Assembly: GCF_005889725.1 (NCBI RefSeq)
Contig: NZ_VCKX01000056.1
Span: 1 to 51,185 of the forward strand
DNA from: Nonomuraea zeae
Lineage (GTDB): Bacteria; Actinomycetota; Actinomycetes; Streptosporangiales; Streptosporangiaceae
Reading direction: 5' to 3'
Length of the DNA: 51,185 nucleotides
A program made the position numbers and the translations under genes. This document shows positions 10,313 through 18,215 of this stretch, in pieces. How positions within the stretch are numbered: position 1 is the stretch's first letter; each line of letters opens with the position of its first letter. The notes beneath the pieces were generated by a model, which searched no databases, was not told the origin of the DNA, and was given only the letters and a program-made list of their open reading frames with translations.

Positions 10313-12034
10313 TCAGTCGGACCAGTCGGCGGTGATGAGCTCGGGCAGCGGCTCGAACTCCTTGATCGCCTCCAGCGAGGGCCCCATGGCGGCGTTCGCC
10401 TCGCGCTCCACCATCACCTCGACCAGCACCGGCAGCCGCTCCCGCGCGGACTCCGCCGACGCCCAGGCCAGCGCGTCACGCAGGTCGCCCGGCAGCTCCA
10501 CCCGGCGCGCCGGGCAGCCGAACGCCTCCATCGCCTTGACGTGATCGATGCCGCCCTCGCCGTAGTGCAGGTCCACGGCGAAGTTCATGTCGTACGGGAG
10601 CTCGGCCTGCCGGATGAGGCCCAGGTACTCGTTGTTGATCATGATGATGACGAACGGGACCCGATACTGGGCCGCCACCGCGACCTCCTCCATGAGGAAC
10701 TGGAAGGAGTAGTCGCCGACCACGGCCACGACCTGCCGTTCGGGATGGGCGAGCCGGACGCCCATGGCGGCGGGCACCTCCCAGCCCAGCGGTCCCGCCT
10801 GCCCGCAGACCAGGTAGCGGCGCGGCAGGTACGTGGTCTGGAACTGGCCGGACCAGATCTGGTAGAGCCCGATCGCGGTGACGAAGGTGGTGTCCCTGCC
10901 GAAATAGTCGTTGATCTCCTTGAACACCCTCGGCGGCTTGATGGGCACGTCGTCGAAGTCGTCGCGCCTGGCCATCGTGCGGCGCAGCTCGCCGATCCTG
11001 CTCACCCACTTGCCCGGCTCCTGCGGCCCCGAGCGGCCGCGCGCCTCGTCCAGCAGCCCCGCCAGCACCGGCCTGGCGTGGCCGACGATCCCCAGGTCGG
11101 GCTCGAAGACCCGGCCGATCTGCGTGGGCTCGATGTCCACGTGCACGAACGTGCGTCCCCTGCGGTAGACGTCGAGGTCGCCGGTGTGCCGGTCGCCGAA
11201 GCGGGCGCCCACGGCCAGCACGAGGTCGCTCTCCAGGAACGCGGCGTTGCCCCACCGCGTCTGGGTCTGCGTCCCGGCCATGCCCGCGAACAGCGGATGG
11301 TCCTCGGGGAAGGCGCCCTTGCCCATGAGCGTCACCTGCACGGGCACCTGGAGGTGCTCGGCCAGCGCGCGCAGCTCGTCGCAGGCGTCGGCGATGATCA
11401 CCCCGCCGCCGGCCAGGATGATCGGCCGCCTGGCTCCGGCCAGCAGGTCCACGGCCCGGCGCACGACTCTGGGCAGCGGCTCCGGCACCTCGACGGCCAG
11501 CGGCGCGTCCAGCTCGCGGTCGTACAGGCAGGAGCCGCGCTGGACGTCGATCGGCAGGTCGATCAGCACGGGTCCGGGGCGCCCCGAGCGCGCGATCCTG
11601 AACGCCTCCCTGAACACCCACGGCGCCTGCGCGGGCTCCTTGAGCTGCACCGCCCACTTGGTCACCGGCCGGGCGATCTCCACGATGTCGACCGCCTGGA
11701 ACGCCTCCTGGTGCAGCTTTGCGGTCGCCGCCTGCCCGGTGACGCAGATCATCGGGATCGAGTCGGCCATCGCGGTGTAGAGACCGGTGATCATGTTCGT
11801 GCCGGCCGGGCCGGAGGTGCCGATGCAGACGCCGACGTTCCCGGTCGCCCTGGCCCAGCCGTCGGCCGCGTGGGTGCCGCCCTCCTCGTGGCGCACCGTC
11901 ACGTGCCGGACCGAGCTGTGCTGGAGAGCGGCGTAGAGGGGCAGGATGGCCGCGCCCGGGATGCCGAAGACGGTGTCCACGCCCTCCGACTCCAGCACCG
12001 CGACGACTGCCTCCATGCACGGAATGCGGTTCAT
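10313..12034 (-). CDS. gcl: Glyoxylate carboligase-like ThDP enzyme
   Basis: A 573-residue ThDP-dependent enzyme close to glyoxylate carboligase, which joins two glyoxylates to tartronate semialdehyde with loss of CO2. Gcl-like features are GIPGAAILPLYAAL near the N-terminus, GTSGPAGTNMITGLY, FVHVDIEPTQIGRVFEPD, GQAGPLGWEVPAAMG and the ThDP/Mg motif GDYSFQF...NNEYLGLIRQ. Unusually, the residue matching Val51 of the E. coli enzyme is Glu50 (RHEEGG instead of RHVEGA), the residue used by most other ThDP enzymes. The start at 12034 overlaps the glxR stop as ATGA. The adjacent hyi and glxR complete the glycerate pathway, which supports the call despite the odd residue. Confidence 0.87.
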   Translation of the reverse strand: MNRIPCMEAVVAVLESEGVDTVFGIPGAAILPLYAALQHSSVRHVTVRHEEGGTHAADGWARATGNVGVCIGTSGPAGTNMITGLYTAMADSIPMICVTGQAATAKLHQEAFQAVDIVEIARPVTKWAVQLKEPAQAPWVFREAFRIARSGRPGPVLIDLPIDVQRGSCLYDRELDAPLAVEVPEPLPRVVRRAVDLLAGARRPIILAGGGVIIADACDELRALAEHLQVPVQVTLMGKGAFPEDHPLFAGMAGTQTQTRWGNAAFLESDLVLAVGARFGDRHTGDLDVYRRGRTFVHVDIEPTQIGRVFEPDLGIVGHARPVLAGLLDEARGRSGPQEPGKWVSRIGELRRTMARRDDFDDVPIKPPRVFKEINDYFGRDTTFVTAIGLYQIWSGQFQTTYLPRRYLVCGQAGPLGWEVPAAMGVRLAHPERQVVAVVGDYSFQFLMEEVAVAAQYRVPFVIIMINNEYLGLIRQAELPYDMNFAVDLHYGEGGIDHVKAMEAFGCPARRVELPGDLRDALAWASAESARERLPVLVEVMVEREANAAMGPSLEAIKEFEPLPELITADWSD

Positions 12035-12891
12035 CCATTGAGCCTTTCGATCACCTTGAGCAGGGCGGAGTGGTCGAGCGAGCCGTGGCCCTGCGCCCTG
12101 GCCGCGGCCACGAGCTGGGCGACCTGGCCGGTGAGCGGCAGGCTCACCCCGGCCTCGCGGGCGGCGGCGACGGCGATGCCCATGTCCTTGTGGTGCAGGT
12201 CGATCCGGAATCCGGGGGCGAACTCCCGCTTGACCATGGTGTGCCGCTTGAGCTCCAGGATCCTGGAGCCCGCCAGGCCGGCCGCGAGCACGTCGAGCCC
12301 GGCCACCGGGTCCACCCCCGAGGCTTCGAGCAGCACGATCGCCTCCGACACCAGCCCGTAGATGCCGCCGACGACGAGCTGGTTGGCCGCCTTCACGGTC
12401 TGCCCGGCGCCGGCCGGGCCGACGTGCACCACCGTCGTGCCGAGCGCCCACAGCACCGGCCTGGCCGCCTCGACGTCCTCCTCCGCGCCGCCCACCATGA
12501 TCGACAGCGTGCCGTCGACCGCGCCCCGCTCGCCGCCGCTGACCGGGGCGTCCAGCACGCGTACGCCCTCGGCCGCCGCCCGCCGCGCGACCCAGCGGGA
12601 GGTCTCCGGCTTGATGGTGCTCATGTCGATGTAGAGGAGGTTCGGCCTGCCGTACTCGATCACCAGCGGCGCCACCTCCTCCACCTGCGGCGAGTCGGGC
12701 AGCATGGTGATCACCACGTCCGCGCCGCCCACCGCGTCCACCACGCTCGACGCGCCCTTGCCGCCCAGAGCGGCGAGTTGATCGACGCGCTCGGCGCTCA
12801 CGTCATAACCGGTCACCGCGTGTCCGGCCTTGATGAGGTTGGCCGCCATCGGGCTGCCCATGATCCCCAAGCCGACGAACCCGATGTTCAT
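12031..12891 (-). CDS. glxR: 2-hydroxy-3-oxopropionate (tartronate semialdehyde) reductase
   Basis: A 286-residue beta-hydroxyacid dehydrogenase. The Rossmann motif GFVGLGIMGSPMAANL opens the protein, the substrate-binding DAPVSGGERGA lies near residue 120, and the catalytic Lys is in GQTVKAANQ near residue 170. The family includes 3-hydroxyisobutyrate and 6-phosphogluconate-type enzymes, but placement between hyi and gcl makes tartronate semialdehyde to D-glycerate the likely reaction. It overlaps both neighbours by four bases (ATGA). Confidence 0.92.
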   Translation of the reverse strand: MNIGFVGLGIMGSPMAANLIKAGHAVTGYDVSAERVDQLAALGGKGASSVVDAVGGADVVITMLPDSPQVEEVAPLVIEYGRPNLLYIDMSTIKPETSRWVARRAAAEGVRVLDAPVSGGERGAVDGTLSIMVGGAEEDVEAARPVLWALGTTVVHVGPAGAGQTVKAANQLVVGGIYGLVSEAIVLLEASGVDPVAGLDVLAAGLAGSRILELKRHTMVKREFAPGFRIDLHHKDMGIAVAAAREAGVSLPLTGQVAQLVAAARAQGHGSLDHSALLKVIERLNG

Positions 12892-13652
12892 GCCCGCCTC
12901 CAGTCGAACGCGCCCGGTCCCTCGTGCCGGTATTCCAGGCCCACGTGCCCTCGGTAGCCGGCCGCGGCCAGCCGGGCGAAGATCTCCGGGTACGGCATCC
13001 GCCCGCTGCCCGGCCGGCCCCTTCCGGGGTCGTCGGCGATCTGGACGTGGCCGAACCTGCCGCAGTGCCCGTCGATGAGCGCCAGCACGTCTTCGCCCAT
13101 CCGGTGCAGGTGGTACAGGTCGGCCAGGAAGGCCACGTTGTCCCTGTCCACCTCGTCGATCAGGTCGAACGCCGCTTGCGACGATGTGATCGGATATTTC
13201 GGGTTTTCATGGGAGTTGAGGGCTTCGACGACCACGGTCGCGCCGATGCCGGCCGCCGCGTCCGCCGCCCTCCTCAGGTTCGCCACGGCCAGGTCCCTGT
13301 CGTCGCCCGGGCCGTTGCCGTACAGGGCGTTGAGCACCCCGCACCCGAGCTCGCCGGCCAGCCGGACCGCGACGTCGATGTTCGCCTGGAACCTGGCCGA
13401 GCCCTCGGGGCTGGACAGCAGGCCGCGCTCGCCGGCGGCCATGTCGCCGGCGTCGAAGTTCAGCCCGACGAGGCGGACCCCGGCGTCCTCGATGGCGCCG
13501 CGCAGCGCGGCCAGCTCCGCACCGCCCGGGTCGGGGGTATCGAACGGCCACCACAGCTCGACGGCGTCGAACCCCGCCTTGGCCGCCGCAGCAGGTCTCT
13601 CGACCAGGTCCAAGTCCGTCAGCAGTATGGACAAGTTAACGTCGAACCTCAT
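12888..13652 (-). CDS. hyi: Hydroxypyruvate isomerase-like TIM-barrel protein
   Basis: A 254-residue xylose-isomerase-like TIM barrel of the Hyi family. Visible conserved pieces are NLSILLTDL at the start, GFDAVELWWPF, LNALYG near residue 110, VVEALN and HVQIADDPGRGRPGSG, with metal-ligand Glu/Asp/His positions kept (VEALN, LADLYHLHRMGED, GLEYRHEGP). Hyi converts hydroxypyruvate and tartronate semialdehyde into each other. It is coupled by ATGA overlaps with sucD upstream and glxR downstream. Confidence 0.9.
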   Translation of the reverse strand: MRFDVNLSILLTDLDLVERPAAAAKAGFDAVELWWPFDTPDPGGAELAALRGAIEDAGVRLVGLNFDAGDMAAGERGLLSSPEGSARFQANIDVAVRLAGELGCGVLNALYGNGPGDDRDLAVANLRRAADAAAGIGATVVVEALNSHENPKYPITSSQAAFDLIDEVDRDNVAFLADLYHLHRMGEDVLALIDGHCGRFGHVQIADDPGRGRPGSGRMPYPEIFARLAAAGYRGHVGLEYRHEGPGAFDWRRA

Positions 13653-14545
13653 GACGCCGCCTTACGGCCGAGTTCGGCCAGTGCTGAGCGCATGAGGCGG
13701 GCGGTTTCGGAGGGGGTGCGGCCGACGCGGACGCCGACCGCCTCCAGGGCCTCCTTCTTGGCCTGGGCGGTGCCGGACGACCCCGAGACGATCGCGCCCG
13801 CGTGCCCCATCGTCCTGCCCTCGGGCGCGGTGAACCCGGCCACGTAAGCCACCACCGGTTTGGTGACGCGGGCGGCGATGTAGGCGGCGGCCCGTTCCTC
13901 CGCGTCGCCGCCGATCTCGCCGATCATGACGATGGCGTCCGTCCCCGGGTCGTCCTGGAACGCCTGGAGGCAGTCGATGTGCGTCGTCCCGACCACCGGG
14001 TCGCCGCCGATGCCCACGGCGGTGGAGAAGCCGAGGTCGCGCAGCTCGTACATGAGCTGGTAGGTCAGCGTCCCCGACTTCGAGACCAGCCCGATCCGCC
14101 CGGCCGAGGTGATGTCGGCGGGGATGATCCCGGCCGAGGACTGCCCTGGGCTGATCAGCCCAGGGCAGTTGGGCCCGATGATCCTGGTGCGCCCGTTCGC
14201 CAGGGCGCGGAAGCGCACGGCGTCGTGCACGGGCACGCCCTCGGTGATGACCACGCACAGCGGCACCTCCGCCGCGACGGCCTCCTCCACCGCCGAGCCG
14301 GTGAACCGCGGCGGCACGAAGATCACCGAGACGTCCGCCCCGGTCTCCGACACCGCCTCCGCGACGGACCCGAAGACGGGCACCGTGCGCTCGCCGAAGT
14401 CCACGGACCTGCCGCCCTTGCCCGGCGTCACCCCGGCGACGACGTCGGTGCCGGCGGCGAGCATGCGGGTCGTGTGCCTGGTGCCCTCCGCGCCCGTCAT
14501 GCCCTGCACGAGCACCCGGCTGTCCTTGGTCAGAAAGATCGCCAT
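13649..14545 (-). CDS. sucD: Succinyl-CoA synthetase alpha-like CoA ligase subunit
   Basis: A 298-residue SucD-type alpha subunit. The CoA-binding loop GMTGAEGTRHT is at residues 15-25, IGPNCPGLISPG in the middle, and the phosphorylated His in GRTMGHAGAIVSG near residue 245. With the preceding SucC-like subunit (1-base TGATG overlap) it should form an ATP/GTP-dependent acid-CoA ligase. Being inside a glyoxylate operon rather than next to TCA genes suggests a specialised substrate such as malate, oxalate or glycolate; plain succinyl-CoA synthetase is also possible. Confidence 0.93.
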   Translation of the reverse strand: MAIFLTKDSRVLVQGMTGAEGTRHTTRMLAAGTDVVAGVTPGKGGRSVDFGERTVPVFGSVAEAVSETGADVSVIFVPPRFTGSAVEEAVAAEVPLCVVITEGVPVHDAVRFRALANGRTRIIGPNCPGLISPGQSSAGIIPADITSAGRIGLVSKSGTLTYQLMYELRDLGFSTAVGIGGDPVVGTTHIDCLQAFQDDPGTDAIVMIGEIGGDAEERAAAYIAARVTKPVVAYVAGFTAPEGRTMGHAGAIVSGSSGTAQAKKEALEAVGVRVGRTPSETARLMRSALAELGRKAAS

Positions 14546-15675
14546 CACGCACCTGCCGCGAGTCTGGCCGCCGTCTCGGCGGCGCCGTCCATGGTGGAGA
14601 CCTGCCGGACCGCCGGGTGCCTGGCGTCGCTGAGGATGCGCCGGCCCACCTCGGCGTTGTTGCCGTCCAGCCGTACGACGATGGGCCGGCCCAGGCCGCG
14701 CTCGCCGAGCAGTCCGAGCGCGGTGACGATGCCGTTCGCCACCGCGTCGCAGGCGGTGATCCCGCCGAAGACGTTGACCAGCACCGAGCGCACGCCGGGG
14801 TCGGCCAGGATGATCTCCAGCCCGTCGGCCATCACCTTGGCGGAGGCCCCGCCGCCGATGTCCAGGAAGTTGGCCGGGGCGGCGCCCGCGCCCGCCACCA
14901 CGTCGAGCGTGCTCATGACCAGCCCGGCGCCGTTGCCGATGACGCCGACGTTCCCGTCCAGCTTGACGTAGTTGAGGCCCTTGGCCCTGGCCCGCGCCTC
15001 CAGTCCGGCGGCGTCCTCGGCGTACTCCCAGTCGTGCCGGAAGGCGGAGTTGCCGTCCAGGGTGACCTTGCCGTCGAGCGCCACGATCCGCTGGTCGGTG
15101 GTGCAGATCAGCGGGTTCACCTCGACCAGCAGCGCGTCTTCCGCGACCAGCACCCGCCACAGCCGCTCCAGCACCTCGGCGGCCTGTTCCGGCAGGCCCG
15201 CCTTGGCCGCGAGCAGCCGCGCGGTGTCCGCGTCCACCCCCGTCACCGGGTCGATCGGCAGGCGTACCAGCGCGTCGGGGTCGGTGGCGGCGAGCTCCTC
15301 GATCTCCATGCCGCCCTGGCCCGACACCATCGCCAGGAAGCCGCCCTCGGCCCGGTCCACGAGGAAGGCCGCGTAGTACTCCTCGAACGGCACGGTCGCG
15401 GCCTCCACCAGCACGCTGCGCGCGATGTGCCCCTTGATGTCCATTCCGATGACGCGGTCGGCCTCGATCTCGGCGGTGACCGGGCCCGCCGCGGTCCTGA
15501 TGCCGCCCGCCTTGCCCCGCCCGCCCGTCTTCACCTGGGCCTTGATGACGACGGGGGTGTTCAGCTCGGCCGCGATCGCACGGGCCTCGGCGGGGGTGGC
15601 CGCCACCCTGCCTGCGGGAACCGGGATGCCGTGACGGCCGAAGAGCTCCTTCGCCTGGTACTCGTACAGGTCCAT
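14545..15675 (-). CDS. sucC: Succinyl-CoA synthetase beta-like CoA ligase subunit
   Basis: A 376-residue SucC-type beta subunit with the N-terminal MDLYEYQAKELF signature, the ATP-grasp core (VVIKAQVKTGGRGKAGGI), EVNPLI and the C-terminal flavodoxin-like part (FLDIGGGAS, VNVFGGITACD). It is the first gene of a six-gene leftward operon. A consensus AAAGGAGG site ends six bases upstream of ATG 15675. The promoter lies in a 90-base divergent region shared with the MFS carrier and contains the GntR-type palindrome. The substrate is uncertain, as for SucD. Confidence 0.93.
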   Translation of the reverse strand: MDLYEYQAKELFGRHGIPVPAGRVAATPAEARAIAAELNTPVVIKAQVKTGGRGKAGGIRTAAGPVTAEIEADRVIGMDIKGHIARSVLVEAATVPFEEYYAAFLVDRAEGGFLAMVSGQGGMEIEELAATDPDALVRLPIDPVTGVDADTARLLAAKAGLPEQAAEVLERLWRVLVAEDALLVEVNPLICTTDQRIVALDGKVTLDGNSAFRHDWEYAEDAAGLEARARAKGLNYVKLDGNVGVIGNGAGLVMSTLDVVAGAGAAPANFLDIGGGASAKVMADGLEIILADPGVRSVLVNVFGGITACDAVANGIVTALGLLGERGLGRPIVVRLDGNNAEVGRRILSDARHPAVRQVSTMDGAAETAARLAAGA

Positions 15676-15693
15676 TCGAGCCTCCTTTGTAGA

Positions 15694-15715
15694 CGGTATA
15701 CCGTATGGAATATCC
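15694..15715 (-). promoter_or_regulatory. Promoter/operator of the sucC operon
   Basis: The 9-mer ATACCGTAT (15698-15706) sits inside CGGTATACCG (15694-15703). On the minus strand a -10-like TATTCC (15712-15707) leads directly into it. GTATGGAATATCC at 15703-15715 is the exact inverted copy of the element in the opposing promoter at 15750-15762. Confidence 0.7.
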
Positions 15716-15728
15716 TCCGTCTAGGGTC

Positions 15729-15770
15729 TCGACAGAGCGTCTGTCTTCTGGATATTCCATACAGTATGGA
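15729..15770 (+). promoter_or_regulatory. Promoter/operator of the MFS carrier gene
   Basis: TCGACA (15729-15734), 18 bases, then TATTCC (15753-15758); the ATG at 15766 comes seven bases after the -10, so the transcript would be leaderless. A perfect 15-bp palindrome TCCATACAGTATGGA spans 15756-15770 and covers the -10 end and the start codon, a position where a bound repressor would block initiation. Confidence 0.7.
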
Positions 15771-17034
15771 GAATGCAGTAAGAGATTGGCGCGGCCGCTC
15801 GTACCTCCCCGGGCCCGTCCCCGCCGACCGCCCGCGCATGTTCTGGCTGGCCCTGGCGGCCATGGCCGCGATCAGCCCGCTCCAGTACGGCTACGCCGCC
15901 CTTCTCGCCAAGGAGGCCACCGGCCTGACCCTGCTCGCCGTCTGGATCGCCTGCCAGGCCGCCGGCGCGCTCCCGGCCCTGCACCTCGTCCGCCGGGGCC
16001 GCCTGAGCGTGCGCGCCTGCCTGGCCGCCGGAGCCGCGCTGAGCGGGCTCGGCCTGGCCACGGCGGGGCTCACCACGGGCGGGCCCGCCGCGCTCGCCGG
16101 ATACGCGCTGCTCGGCGGGCTCGGCGCGGGCCTGGTGTACGGGGTCTGCGCCGAGGTGGTCGCCGCCTGGTACCCGGAACGACCGGCCGGCCGCGTGGGC
16201 CTGATCACCGGCGCCTTCGGGTACGGCGCGGCACCCCTGCTCGTCTGGGCCGGGATCGACCCGTCCGCCACGTCCACCGCCTTCCTGGTCGCGGCGGTCC
16301 TGGCGGCCGGCGTGATCGGCCTGGCCGCCCGGCACCTGCGGCTGCCCCCGGCCCTGTGGTGGCCGGGTGACGTGGACCCGCGCTCGCACGCCCTGGACGC
16401 GGCGCGGCTGCGCACGACCCCGGAGGCGGCCAGGCAGTTCCGGCTGGCCCAGGCGCTGCGCACGCGTACGCTGCCCGCGCTCGCCCTGATCCTGACCTGC
16501 GCAGGCGCGGTGTCGGTGTTCGACGTGATCGTGGTCGCGCGTACCGGGTCGTGGGGCGCCGTGGCCCTCCTGGTGGCGCTCAACGGGGCCGGCCGGTCGG
16601 TGGCGATGCGCTGCTCGGAGGTGTTCGGCCGCCGGCGCGCGCTCGCCGCGGTCCTGACCTCGCTCGCCGCCGGCCAGCTCCTCCTCGCGATCGCCGCCGC
16701 TCCCGCCGTCGCGGCCGGTGCGACCGGGAGCGCGGATGGAGGCGGCGCGCCGCTGTGGGCCGGGGCCGTCCTGGCGGGGCTGGGCGGCGGCGCGTTCTAC
16801 CCGCTCGTCGCCAGCCTCGTCCGCGAGCTCTTCGGCACCGAGCGCGCCGGCGAGATCCACGCCGTGGTCTACAGCGCCAAGGCCCTGGCGGGAGCGGGCG
16901 CCGTCGCCCTGGCCTGGCTCGCGCTGGCCGCCCCGGCGAGCGCCCTGCTGGCCGCCGCCGCCCTCGCCGCGCTGCCCGCCCTGGCCACCCCGCGCCTGCG
17001 CCTGCCCGGCCTGCCGGTCACGCTGCCCTTGTGA
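15766..17034 (+). CDS. MFS transporter, OFA (oxalate/formate antiporter) type
   Basis: A 422-residue, roughly 12-helix MFS protein. The fourth-helix stretch GLVYGVCAEVVAAWYPERPAG followed by GLITGAFGYGAAP matches the OFA family (OxlT-like) pattern, and the C-terminal half repeats it with GGGAFYPLVASLVRELFG. OFA members exchange oxalate, formate or related acids; this fits the frc/oxc/formate dehydrogenase genes nearby. I start it at ATG 15766, the only upstream ATG that keeps the charged N-terminus; it has no ribosome site but a -10 element seven bases upstream. ATG 15838 is the alternative. Confidence 0.8.
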   Translation: MENAVRDWRGRSYLPGPVPADRPRMFWLALAAMAAISPLQYGYAALLAKEATGLTLLAVWIACQAAGALPALHLVRRGRLSVRACLAAGAALSGLGLATAGLTTGGPAALAGYALLGGLGAGLVYGVCAEVVAAWYPERPAGRVGLITGAFGYGAAPLLVWAGIDPSATSTAFLVAAVLAAGVIGLAARHLRLPPALWWPGDVDPRSHALDAARLRTTPEAARQFRLAQALRTRTLPALALILTCAGAVSVFDVIVVARTGSWGAVALLVALNGAGRSVAMRCSEVFGRRRALAAVLTSLAAGQLLLAIAAAPAVAAGATGSADGGGAPLWAGAVLAGLGGGAFYPLVASLVRELFGTERAGEIHAVVYSAKALAGAGAVALAWLALAAPASALLAAAALAALPALATPRLRLPGLPVTLPL

Positions 17035-17064
17035 TGAGACTCACGACCGCAGGCAACCCCCGGA

Positions 17065-17079
17065 CGGTATGCTGTAGGC
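17065..17079 (+). promoter_or_regulatory. Degenerate copy of the island operator before gntR
   Basis: ATGCTGTAG (17069-17077) differs at two places from the ATAC-N-GTAT palindrome found in the other island promoters and lies about 45 bases before the regulator start, consistent with autoregulation. Weak by itself. Confidence 0.4.
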
Positions 17080-17119
17080 AGTCGACGAAAAACTTTAAAG
17101 CTGCTCTGGAGACACGAAC

Positions 17120-17857
17120 ATGTTGCTGTCGGATCAGGCCGGTCAGACGGCGGCCGCCAAGATTCCCCGCCCGGCCACGCTCAGGGAGAGCGTGATCGAG
17201 GCTATCCAAGAGCTCATCGTCTCCGGCCAGCTCAAGCCCGGCCAGCACCTGGTGGAGAGCGAGCTGGCCGAGCTGCTCGGCGTGTCCAGGCAGCCGGTGC
17301 GCGAGGCGTTGCAGCAGCTCAGCGGCGAGGGCTGGGTCGACCTGCACCCGGGTCAAGGCGCGTTCGTGCACGTCCCGACGCTCGCGGAGGCCGACCAGTT
17401 GCTCGCCGTGCGCACCCTGCTGGAGACCGAGTCCGCCCGGCTCGCCGCCCAGCACGCCGGCGAGGAGGGCGTGAAGCAGCTGCGCGCCATGTGCGCCCGC
17501 GGCATCGCGGCGGTGGAGTCCGACGACGTCGAGTCCGCCGTGGCGACCAACTCCGAGCTGCACGCCCTGGTGACGGCCCTGTCGGGCAACGCGGTGCTGG
17601 CCGAGCTGACCAGCCAGGTGGCCAGGCGGGTGCGGTGGTATCACACGCCGGTGGCCCGCCAGCGGGGCATGGCCTCGTGGGAGGAGCACACGTCGCTGAT
17701 CGACGCCATCGAGGCCGGCGACGAGCGGCGGGCCGCGAAGATCATGCGCGAGCACACCGAGCACACCCGCGCCTCCTACATGGAGCAGCGCGAGAGCGAG
17801 CCGGTCGAGCCCGCGCCCAAGCCGGTGCGGCGCCGCCGACCGCGGCAGCTAGGTTGA
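17120..17857 (+). CDS. GntR-family (FCD/FadR-type) transcriptional regulator
   Basis: A 245-residue regulator: winged HTH at residues 20-85 (ESELAELLGVSRQPVREALQQL, GQGAFV) and an all-helical FCD ligand domain from about 95 to 220 with metal/ligand His in SELHALV, WEEHTSL and MREHTEHT. FCD regulators typically bind small organic acids and recognise short palindromes with a central T-N-G/TAC-N-GTA character, as in the shared operator here. It is the only regulator inside the island and lies next to the carrier gene, so it is the best candidate for controlling it. The C-terminus ends in an Arg/Pro-rich tail. A GGAGA site precedes the ATG by seven bases. Confidence 0.93.
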   Translation: MLLSDQAGQTAAAKIPRPATLRESVIEAIQELIVSGQLKPGQHLVESELAELLGVSRQPVREALQQLSGEGWVDLHPGQGAFVHVPTLAEADQLLAVRTLLETESARLAAQHAGEEGVKQLRAMCARGIAAVESDDVESAVATNSELHALVTALSGNAVLAELTSQVARRVRWYHTPVARQRGMASWEEHTSLIDAIEAGDERRAAKIMREHTEHTRASYMEQRESEPVEPAPKPVRRRRPRQLG

Positions 17858-17936
17858 CCTGACGTTCACAGAAATCCACATGCTCCGAAACACCTCGGGT
17901 AGAGGATGGAGCCGAGAAGACAGGAGGTGCATGACC

Positions 17937-18119
17937 ATGAAGGCGTTCATCCGCTTTCTCCTCGGTGATCCCGCGGGCCAGGCGGCGGACGGCAGAGCCA
18001 TCGGCCTCGGGCTGAGCACCGCGCTCAAGAAGCACTACTCCGCCGACGACGCCGATCGCTACCTGCGCGAGTGGGCCGCCGCCGGCCAGGACGCACCGCA
18101 CAAGAGCCCGCGCCACTGA
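17937..18119 (+). CDS. Small protein, unknown function
   Basis: A 60-residue frame starting MKAFIRFLLGDPAGQ and ending in a basic KSPRH tail, with a helical middle (LSTALKKHYSADDADRYLREW). A strong AGGAGG lies 9 bases before ATG 17937 (an ATG six bases earlier is closer to it). It has its own gap after gntR and a long hairpin directly at its stop, which together argue it is a real gene. I recognise no family. Confidence 0.6.
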   Translation: MKAFIRFLLGDPAGQAADGRAIGLGLSTALKKHYSADDADRYLREWAAAGQDAPHKSPRH

Positions 18120-18153
18120 GCCGCGGCAGGGGCGTCTTCGCCCCCGCGCGGCT
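18119..18153. terminator. Bidirectional terminator hairpin
   Basis: Outer arms AGCCGCG (18119-18125) and CGCGGCT (18147-18153) enclose an inner perfect stem GGGGCG-TCTT-CGCCCC (18129-18144). It lies between convergent genes, the 60-residue ORF and terC. Confidence 0.8.
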
Positions 18154-18215
18154 GAGCAGCAGGCCCGTCACGAGTCCGCCCGCCAGCAGCCGGCCAGCCC
18201 CGGCAGGGCGGCCCG

